From Capronia americana (lineage: Eukaryota; Ascomycota; Eurotiomycetes; Chaetothyriales; Herpotrichiellaceae), in assembly GCA_016110215.1 (NCBI GenBank), contig JADWQD010000022.1, positions 310,001-374,000 of the forward strand: DNA of 64,000 bases, written 5' to 3'. Positions 56,201 through 64,000 of this stretch are shown piece after piece (positions within the stretch are counted from its first letter, which is position 1; each line of letters starts with the position of its first letter). The notes beneath the pieces were generated by a model. It was not told where the DNA came from. It was given only the letters and a program-made list of their open reading frames with translations, and did not search any database. The translations under genes were made by a program, and so were the position numbers.

Positions 56201-58146
56201 ATGGCCGGGGTGCCGCAGAAGACTCTGACCTGGCTATACGATGTGTTGAAGCGAGTAAGAAGAGCCCGTGACATAACACTGGTCGAGTGCTGACCGTAGA
56301 AGGAGTATCACGACCCAAATCGAACCTACTCAGACCTTGCCCATGTCCTCGCCCGCAATCCGGGCTTTGCTCCCAGGACAGATGTCTACAGTGCGTCGCG
56401 CGAATGAAGCAAGGACACCATGCTGATAGCTTCTTTCAGCATTCGAGACTGGGGCGCCGGCGCTCCTGGTGGTGTTCACAGGCACCATCCCGGTGAACTT
56501 TCGAGGCAACACCTACCGGTTTCCTGTTGCAATATGGGTTCCGCACGCCTACCCCTACGAAGCACCCATGTGCTATGTCACTCCGACCGATGATATGATC
56601 ATTCGGCCAGGCCAGCATGTCGGCGGAGACGGAAGAATATATCATCCTTACCTGGCACACTGGCGGGAACACTGGGAGGTGAGTCAAAAATGAAACGCAG
56701 TTAAAGCAGAGGCTGGTCATATATTAACATGACGGATCTTTGCAGAGATCGAACGCCTTGGACTTTTTGTCCATTCTCTCCGAGATTTTTGCAAAGGAGC
56801 CTCCGGTCATGTCGAGGACAGCACCGCCGCAGCAGAGACCAGTTCAACCTGCTCCCCCGCCTGTCCCACCTTTACCGAGAGAGATGCAATCTACACCGCA
56901 AAGCATCCCCGGCACAAGTCCTCCTCCAGCAGGACAACAGCTCGGACCTCCTCCTCCACCTCCTCCTCCGCCAAAACAACCTCCGCAAGGTAGCCTTTCA
57001 AGTCCGGCACCAGGGAGTCCAGGCCCAAATACCGGTCCCCCAAGGCCGGGACGTTACGATGCTCCACCGCCTCTACCGGGTCAAGGCCAGCCTCAAAAGC
57101 CCCCGCCTGCGCAAGGGAACGGTGAAGTGCAAAGGCCACCGAGCGGGATGAATTATATGCCTCAGCGGTCAAGCAGTCTGAGGCACTCCATGCCGCCTCC
57201 GCTACCCTCGCAGCAGCAACAACCAGGATATGAATCACAGCACTATCGGGGTCAATCATCTCGACCGGGAGAACCACAGCAATATACCCAACCCCAGCCC
57301 AACCAGCAGCCTCCTTATGTAACAAGTCCACCACCCGCTCCAGGCCAGGTCCAAGGGTATAATCAAGACCAGTACCGCCAGACACCTGCCCAAGGACGTC
57401 CTGAACGACCTATATCTCAACACTATCCTCAGCCGCATCAGCCTCCTCACTCTCAATATCAGCAGCAGCATGCTCAACCACAGTTTCAGGCACCTAAGCC
57501 GGCCCCTCCACCGCAACCAAATCTTCTCGACTCCCCCTTCGATCTTCCCTTACCAGCACCTACCTCTTCCGCCTCTCATCCGGTATCAAACATTCCAGCA
57601 CCGCCTATACCTGTGAACCCCGAGAAGGAAGCTCTGCTAACCCACCTCTCTCACCTCCTCACGACCTCTCTCCACCAACAGATCTCCCACAATTCCTCGG
57701 CTTTACAACCCCTCTCGTCGCAACACGCCGCATTACAGCAAACGATGCAGACACTTAACAGCGAGTTGGCAAACTTGAAAACCTTACACGCAACGTTATC
57801 GTCAAACATCTCCCTCCTGCAGAGCTCTCTAACCAAAGCCGATGGCACAATTTCTTCGGCGCACACGCGCGCTTCCAGGAACGAGATCCCCGCGGTGGAT
57901 GAAATGCTCACCGCTCCTACAGTCGTGGCTCGCCAACTGTATGACGCAGCATGCGAAGAGAGAGGCATCGAAGCCGCGATATTAGCCCTGCAAGAAGGGT
58001 TCGTCAGAGGGAGAGTAAGCAGTGAAGTTTGGGCAAGACGAACCAGGGAGTTGGCTAGAGAAGAGTTCAAAAGGAGATGGATGGTCAAGAAGATCGGCCA
58101 AGGGATGGGCTTGGACTTGGAGGCGGGAGCCTATGGACGACAGTAG
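56201..58146 (+). CDS. VPS23: ESCRT-I subunit Vps23/TSG101
   Basis: Four exons, 56201-56254, 56303-56390, 56440-56678 and 56746-58146, give 593 aa. Vps23 binds ubiquitinated cargo and starts ESCRT sorting into multivesicular endosomes; in moulds it also serves Pal/Rim pH signalling. The UEV domain is spread over exons 1-3 (LTWLYDVLKREYHDPNRTY, LLVVFTGTIPV, FPVAIWVPHAYPYEAP, HPYLAHWREHWERSN). A ~270-residue Pro/Gln-rich linker follows, then a coiled coil (QTLNSELANLKTLHATLSS). The steadiness-box core closes the protein (VVARQLYDAACEERGIEAAI...VWARRTRELAREEF). Intron 1 ends in TAGAAG, so splicing at the first AG adds one Lys (594 aa). An out-of-frame ATG at 56190 may lower translation. Confidence 0.95.
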
Positions 58147-58486
58147 AAGGAGTCATCCGCCTGAGGGACGAGAAAGACCGTCGATCGAGGTACGGCGAGA
58201 TCTGACTGAATAAGGACCTTATGTCGTGTTCTGCGAGGGCGATGAGAGATATACTTATACTCTCCAAAAATCTGTCCTCCGTGCCTTCGTAACCTCTTGA
58301 AAAGATGGCATTGCACCACTCCGTACTTTCGAGCCATGTGATCAAGAACCTGGCATATGTACTGTACAAGCGGCAGCTGTCGCCGCTACCGTTAGTTACA
58401 TACCCATGACCGTCATCCGCTTGTAGTTTTGGTTTTCATACCTACCCAGCATCCATCCCTACACATCTGCTCTGCTCTGTGCACAG

Positions 58487-58518
58487 ATATATATACGCGC
58501 GCGCGCGCGTGTGTGTAT
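58487..58518 (+). repeat. Alternating purine-pyrimidine run (AT, CG, GT)
   Basis: An uninterrupted 32-bp alternation: an ATATATATA block, then a CG block of about 14 bases, then GTGTGTAT. Such sequence can adopt Z-DNA under negative supercoiling. Confidence 0.9.
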
Positions 58519-58877
58519 TCGCATAGCGTCACAATTCCAATAGACTAGCCCAAAAGCAGGAGCATAGCGGAGGAAGAAAAGGGGGAGGAAGAGGAAGGGT
58601 TGATCTATCTTTGGCAGCTCAGAAGATGGCGGTAGTGTCATGGCACGGTCTAGGGTGATTATCAAGTGAGCTGTTGTTCAGCTTCATTTCATCCATTGTT
58701 CTGAGACGACGATACATGCTGTTTCAGGCCAGTTGATCGATTCAGCCCGGCGCCCACTTTCCTTCGTGGAATGGATCGATCGTCTCCATCGTCGTGCTCT
58801 CATGTCCGAGCGTACAGCCAGGACAAGCATCGTTCCCATTTCCCTGCCGCCCAGCTCGCATTGTCCAATCTCGAATC

Positions 58878-58894
58878 AAAAAAAAAAAAAAAAA
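58878..58894 (+). repeat. A17 homopolymer
   Basis: Seventeen adenines on the plus strand, 33 bp beyond the stop codon of the minus-strand AT-hook gene, so T17 in its 3' region. Confidence 0.95.
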
Positions 58895-58926
58895 CAGTGG
58901 GCACTACCTACACCTGGCCGTACCAT

Positions 58927-61900
58927 CTAAAGTCCCCAGTCTGTAATGTTAAAGTCTGCACTCTCATTGAACACCTGGATCCAGTCGAAGTCTGTTGGTA
59001 CGTCAAGCATAGCCAACCCGTTGACGTCTGCACCTCCATCAGGCGGAGTAAGAAGAGCGACAGTGTCTGGGGAAGTGGTTTCAACATCGGATGTTGGCGT
59101 CACCTTGGAGCCATCAGCCCCATTGTTCCCATGCATATTCACATTCCCACCGGTATCCGTATTGTTGACAGGGATAGGAGTCGGCGTTGTCGCTACAGTT
59201 TCGGATAGGAGCATCTCGGCGTAACCGATCGAGGGAGCGCGAACATCAATGTTTGACAAGGGGTGCTCAAAGGGAGGCCCAGCTGCGGTACCGCTCGGAC
59301 TAGTGATCATGGGTGGATTGATCGGGCACATGTTCACATTCATGTGTGCGGGGAGTCCCATGCTCATGAGCCCATTCGGATCTGCGTTCGTGTCGAAGTC
59401 CAGATTCATGTCCATGCCCATCATGTCTGTAAAGTCGATGTTTAGCAGCGGAAGGCCAACTCCTCCACAGCTCATGTTGTTAGACGTCGGAAACAGGGAG
59501 CTGTTCAGGAAATCGTCAACCGTGGAGCTCGCGTCAAAGATTGGGCCAAAGTCCATGCCGGGAGCAACACAGCCGCGGAGCTGTGCTCCAGTCCGACGAT
59601 TGGTCTCTTCGACGGTCTCGTTGATAGTGTTGGGGCACGAGCCGGTGGAGGTCAGCTGCTGAGGTGTAGGAAGATGAGATCGCAGTGGAGTGGGGGTTTG
59701 AGTCGCGGCGGTCTCGATGGGAGTGGGGTTCCAGGCATGAACCTGCTGGTGAATGTGCCCTGGTGTCTGCATATGCTGCGCATTTGACACTTGAACATTT
59801 CCTCCAGGCGTTCCGATCTTAGGATCAGAGACCGGTGTGTTGTGGCCTTGAACGCGTCTCTTGCCCGGGGCGTTCTGGACCTTTTTCGCCAATGGGGAAG
59901 CAGTCTGAAGAGAAGTGCCGACCATGTTTTGACCTGACTTCCAAAGAGCCGAGCGGCCTCGAGGTGCAGGTGTGGGCGTTCCTTGCGGTCCTGTACTGGC
60001 AGCGGATGGGCTGGATCCTACCATCTGCAGGGGGGTGCCGATGGGATTTTGAGGCGTGCCCTGTTGACCTCGTCGCTGCCGCAAAATGCGCATTTGCTGG
60101 CCTGGGGAAGCTTGCAAAAATTGTCCTTGATCCTGAGTCTCCATCGCCGTTTGGAGTTGTTGTTTTTGCCCTCGAAGCTGTAGTCGAGTTGGGGTTTGAG
60201 CCCGCGAAGGAGAATTAAACTGACTGCCTGCGGATCGCTGAGTACAGCCCTGCATGCGTGAGGCAGATTGCATCTGCATCTGGCGACTTATCTGCATCTG
60301 ATTCTTGTGCTCCATAAGCATCGGAGCCTGAAGCTGAGCCTGGGAGATGAAGAGTCCTGCAAGGCTATCTTGGGTCTCCGCGTCACCTTGATCCATGTCC
60401 CCAGATGACCTCTGCAGGTTCGCGTTCATGCCACCCCGCATCATCTGTGACGCAGTACGCTTCTGCCCAGCTTTGACGTGGTCTTCATGCTCCGGTTTGG
60501 GCCAGTCGAACGATCCGGTGGGCATAGGGATGGGATAGTCATACTCGTTTCTGCCTGGAGTCGTGGACAGAGGAGGTAACATGTCGCCCAGCGAACTGTC
60601 GATCCAGTTCTTCATGTCACCAATATTGTTCCTTGAACACAATCCAGGATCGAATGTTCCAGTTCCTTGATGGCTTTGCGCGTAGACATACTGCTGGGTT
60701 TCCCATTCACTCTCTATATTTGCGACAATCTGTTGCGCACCCACCGAACTTATGCGTGTGCGCTTAGCTGGAGGATATGACAGTTCGTTCCGGAGAAGAG
60801 TATCATTGCGCATTTTCTCCATCAGCGTGGCCGGATTTGGGGGTGAATTGAACTTGACAGAGGGGGCTTGATATCTCGGGTCGATCATATTTAGGGCGGG
60901 TCCACCAAACATCGAACTTTGTTCTCGAGTAATGGGCGACGAGGTAGACATATTCTGCGTTGGCAGTTGCCTATTGCCAGCCGGAATGGGAGAGCCAAAA
61001 ATGTCCATCAGAGCGGCTGTAGCTTGTCTCGCTGGTGCAGTCGTCGGTGCGAAAGGACTACCAAGTAGCTGTTTGGCCGAAGTCTTTCGTCGCGGGGTCT
61101 TCGGCTCAAGGTATTGAGGCTCGGCAAAATCATTCCCATTTCCATTGAATTCACTGTCAGCCAACCTCAATTCTGCTGAATTTTCCCCATTTGCCGTATC
61201 GGAAGTAAGAGCCTCGGCAGCAAGTGAAGCTTTCGGTAACCTTAGGGAGGGCGGAGTGCACGATTTCTCCAGGGCCTGGATCGAACGTGAATTAGAGTAG
61301 GGTGTCGCAGGTGATGTATCGGGTGCGGTAAGGGATTTGGTGGTCCGGTTATTGGCGGTATTGGTAGTGCCAGGGGTTAAGCATAGCGGAGAGGACTCCA
61401 GCGTCGGAAAGGGATCGTTGACGCAGAGCTGTGTGTCGGAGATGTCCAGATTCGCAGAATTTGAAGAAATATCCATGATCTTGTTCCATTCCTCGTCATT
61501 ACCTTGGATGGGGCTTGGGCTTAGTGCGGTGTAATCGAGTAGCGCCTTCATCAATTGTTCGTGGTGAGAGTCTTGGAAGATGGTGTCAGGACGTGGACTT
61601 TCTTGTATAGACCTGAAAAGATTGTCAAGCCCGTCGTTTGCAGTGAGATTTTCGTTGTCAGTGTCGATCTCCGTGGCGAACTGATATGGATGTGAAGGGA
61701 TGTCAGCTAGAGACGGGTCAGTCATATCACGAGGCTGTGCGTTCGAAAAAGCTGATCATCACCAGTAGATCTTGTAGCACGGTTCCAGTCGGATGGAGCA
61801 GCTCTGGAACTTGGAACCGGGCTGCTGTTCGGGGCAGTCGTTGTCGAATTGTTTGAGCGAGGTTGGTCGACCTTCCGAGGACGTCCTCGCTTCTTCTTCG

Positions 61901-61928
61901 CAGGAGTCTCCATTCCGACAGCAGTCAT
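58927..61928 (-). CDS. AT-hook protein, 981 aa, probable transcriptional regulator
   Basis: Two exons on the minus strand, 61928-61763 and 61706-58927; the 56-nt intron (donor GTGATG, branch point CTGAC, acceptor CTCTAG) completes an Ala codon. Exon 1 carries the single AT-hook KKKRGRPRKV at residues 11-20, a minor-groove DNA-binding and nuclear signal. The rest has no domain I recognise. It is Ser/Thr/Pro/Gln-rich with a basic motif PKTPRRKTSAKQLLGSPF, a Gln/Met-rich segment near residues 475-560, several TPxP runs, and an acidic, Met/Asp/Asn-rich C-terminus (NIDFTDMMGMDMNLDFD, PTDFDWIQVFNESADF) that resembles an activation domain. A second ATG at 61913 is possible. The exon 2 ORF alone would start at 61725 and miss the AT-hook. 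Confidence 0.82.
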
Positions 61929-63086
61929 CTGTAGGCGCACCTCCAGCCGGACCCTGAGCTTGCGATGGCAGTAGAAGATGCAGGAAAAAGGGGAAATAAC
62001 GGGCAATGCAGAGCAACTGCGAAGCTGAGAATGAAATGACAGCTGACGAAGTTGACAGGAGCGGTAGGTGGGCAAAAAAGAGTTGGAAAAACTCGCTCAC
62101 GTTGTCGCAGCCTCGTTGTTGGCATGGGTGCGGCAGGATTGAGAGCCCCCTTGGCGGCGATGATGAATAGTGAGTGGGCGAAACTGCCAGACCCTTTCTG
62201 TAAAGGCGGCGAGTGATATTGATCGAGGCGTGACCCTGGGTGAACCCAGTATTGCCGCATCTCTCTGCCAAACATAGCATCTGGAGACTGGTGCACATGA
62301 TCGCTGCGTCAAACAAGTGGCCACGAACGACCTCCTTTTCCTACAGCTTCCTTGGTGATCCTGGCCAGGCTGCTTGTCACGTCCTATGGCGCTTGTCTCC
62401 GACTAGGGCGTGAGAGAGATCTTCGGCCCAACAGCTTCCGTCTACTAGATCTGTCATGATCAATACTGAGCCGAACGACACTGAGAGCGCTGACATTGGC
62501 GGAGAGCATCGCACCCGTCCACCAGCTACCCTGGTGTTAGACATCGGTGGGTTCGTGGGCCCGCTGCACCTCATATTGAACAATCCTGTAAAAACATGAC
62601 TCGCGCAAGGAGAACCTAGGAGAAGTGTAACAGCAAATGGCAGGTCTGCACCATGACCGTTTTGCAACCTTCTCGCAGTAAATTCAGACCCGGTTGCATA
62701 ATGGAATGATGTGGAAGATCAGAGAGAAGGATCACATTGTCAAGGACAGTTATGGTGGTGGCTCCTTACAGCAGCAGTCCTATTTTCAACAGAAAGCAGT
62801 ATTTCGAAACTCCGTGTCAACACTGCCTTGACAGAGTGAAGATGGTGCGCAAGTGACATGAAAGTTGATGTAACGAAAGATCAAAGTCGAAATGAAGTGT
62901 GAAGTCAGTCTTGACTCGGGTTCCGGCACAACTTCGGGCCGATAATCGTGGCGCTGTGGCGCTCGGGGGTACGTGTTTGCCTTTTCACTGTTGAATAGCA
63001 TGCTTCTTATGTTCAGCTCCAAGTGTATGTGCACAAGGATTTCCCACAGGTCAGGAAATGCAAAAATGCTCTCGAAAATGCGATCT
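61929..63086. other. 1.16-kb intergenic region
   Basis: No gene is recognised. It lies upstream of the AT-hook gene and downstream of the dioxygenase gene. Confidence 0.5.
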
Positions 63087-64000
63087 TCAGTAAGCGCAAA
63101 GACCACCACCGGCGTCCTCGAGATCCCATGCACCGGCCATGCCCACGGTCTGAGGTTCTTCTGAATCCAGGTTCTCAGCTCGAGTAATTCTGTCTTCAGA
63201 GGCGATCTCTGCGTCGGCTTCCGTGCGTCGTCCACCCATGAGCAGCTTGCGGGCCCATGCGTCAATGGCAGGCTCGCCTGTCTCATCTCTCGCCTGCTTC
63301 AAGAAGGGAATCAAGGCCGTGCCGCCAGTTCCACGCATCTTCTTTTTCTTTGCAGCGCCTGTCTCATCAGGTCTACCATAGCGGATCCCAGCTATACCTG
63401 TGCCGCCTCTGGGAATTGGCTCTGGACTGCTCTCCCGCCGAGTTCTTGACATGCTTCTGGACTCTCTACTCTTGACGATGATATATCTGGATACCATCTG
63501 GATGTGCTTGTCCCGGAGAGCTCGAAGCATCGCTAAGCACGCATCATACGCGACGGTCAATTGGCGATTAGATCGGTTATAGTCGACGAAGTCTCGGATG
63601 TTGGCAACCGCCTCCACAGCCTGCAAAAATCGTCGATGAGGACCAGGCATGTATTGTCTCATCTCGTGGATGAAATTGTGTCTTGGTTTCGGTGCTGCCC
63701 CAGGCTCGGCTTCGGACTCGGAAGTCTCGTCCTTCTTGGATCCGGTGGGTCTGTGTTCGACTCCAAGAACGATATCGAAGAACTGGATCATGCTGCTCTG
63801 CGCATTTGATCCGCCGCCGTACTGCCGCCACCGGGACGTCTGCCGATTTCCGTCGTCATAGAACACCCCGTGCGGCAAGCCGGCGTCTTTCATATTCTTA
63901 CTGCCTGCTAGAAAAGGTCGTATCCGGTGATAGAAGACGTGAGGGTCGCAACTGTCGTACATCCTGACCAGGAGCGTACCCAGTTCGTCCAGCGTCTGCG
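63087..64000 (-). CDS. BNA2: Indoleamine 2,3-dioxygenase, C-terminal part (runs off window)
   Basis: The frame is open from the right edge to the stop at 63087, giving at least 303 residues; the N-terminus is outside. This heme enzyme opens the indole ring of tryptophan to N-formylkynurenine, the first step to NAD, in the cytosol. Family motifs are MYDSCDPHVFYHRIRPFL, GGSNAQSSMIQFFDIVLGVEH, EMRQYMPGPHRRFL, and RDKHIQMVSRYIIV, whose His matches the proximal heme ligand. The late motif RGTGGTALIPFLKQARDET follows. Between them is a Ser/Arg-rich insert (SRESRSMSRTRRESSPEP), and the tail past the last motif is longer than usual for the family. No intron is needed within the visible part. Confidence 0.95.
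   Translation of the reverse strand, partial: QTLDELGTLLVRMYDSCDPHVFYHRIRPFLAGSKNMKDAGLPHGVFYDDGNRQTSRWRQYGGGSNAQSSMIQFFDIVLGVEHRPTGSKKDETSESEAEPGAAPKPRHNFIHEMRQYMPGPHRRFLQAVEAVANIRDFVDYNRSNRQLTVAYDACLAMLRALRDKHIQMVSRYIIVKSRESRSMSRTRRESSPEPIPRGGTGIAGIRYGRPDETGAAKKKKMRGTGGTALIPFLKQARDETGEPAIDAWARKLLMGGRRTEADAEIASEDRITRAENLDSEEPQTVGMAGAWDLEDAGGGLCAY

Larger units (their letters stand above)
58147..58926. other. 0.78-kb interval between convergent genes
   Basis: No gene. It contains a 32-bp alternating purine-pyrimidine run and an A17 tract (below), in the joint 3' region of VPS23 and the AT-hook gene. Confidence 0.6.

Overview
The window is nuclear DNA of a filamentous ascomycete (Pezizomycotina). 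The genes carry short introns, mostly 45-90 nt, with GT..AG ends and CTRAY-type branch points. The gene families are typical of moulds: a GH72 glucanosyltransferase, Zn2Cys6 regulators, an NCS1 permease, a group I G-alpha subunit and an indoleamine 2,3-dioxygenase. The codon use and families would fit a Eurotiomycetes- or Chaetothyriales-like fungus, but I cannot place the species. Every multi-exon model below was built by hand from splice signals, frame continuity and family motifs. No transcript or database evidence was available.

Left third (1-26.7 kb): NFS1 cysteine desulfurase; a divergent pair of xylitol/sorbitol-type dehydrogenase and Zn2Cys6 regulator; mitochondrial ETF alpha; a 73-aa basic protein isolated in a gene-poor, microsatellite-rich stretch; an MCT-type MFS transporter; a small Zn2Cys6 protein with a repeat-rich tail; an SDR; a GPI-anchored Ser/Thr-rich protein; and a Gel/Gas glucanosyltransferase.

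Middle third (26.9-46.7 kb): an O6-alkylguanine-DNA alkyltransferase-like gene whose intron is almost pure polypyrimidine; complex I subunit NDUFB7; gamma-glutamylcysteine synthetase (GSH1); a Fur-type nucleobase permease; a DUF1771-Smr protein; an 896-aa C2H2 regulator in seven exons; a 4.3-kb interval without a recognised gene; and the G-alpha subunit.

Right third (47.5-64 kb): a medium-chain reductase; a Use1-like ER SNARE; a CsbD-like stress protein; a second full-length Zn2Cys6 regulator; a second SDR; ESCRT-I VPS23; a 981-aa AT-hook protein; and a truncated indoleamine 2,3-dioxygenase running off the right edge.

The genes do not form one pathway or an obvious secondary-metabolite cluster: no PKS, NRPS, terpene cyclase or P450 is present. 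Loose functional links are mitochondrial/redox (NFS1, ETFA, NDUFB7, GSH1), sugar-alcohol use with a possible local regulator, and cell wall/membrane traffic (GH72, GPI protein, USE1, VPS23). I found no rRNA, convincing tRNA, CRISPR array or intact transposon. Many genes begin with a very small coding exon that an ORF scan misses, and several first exons are reported here for that reason. No previously undescribed system could be established. The best leads are the polypyrimidine intron, the repeat-tailed Zn2Cys6 protein, the AT-hook protein and the isolated 73-aa gene.
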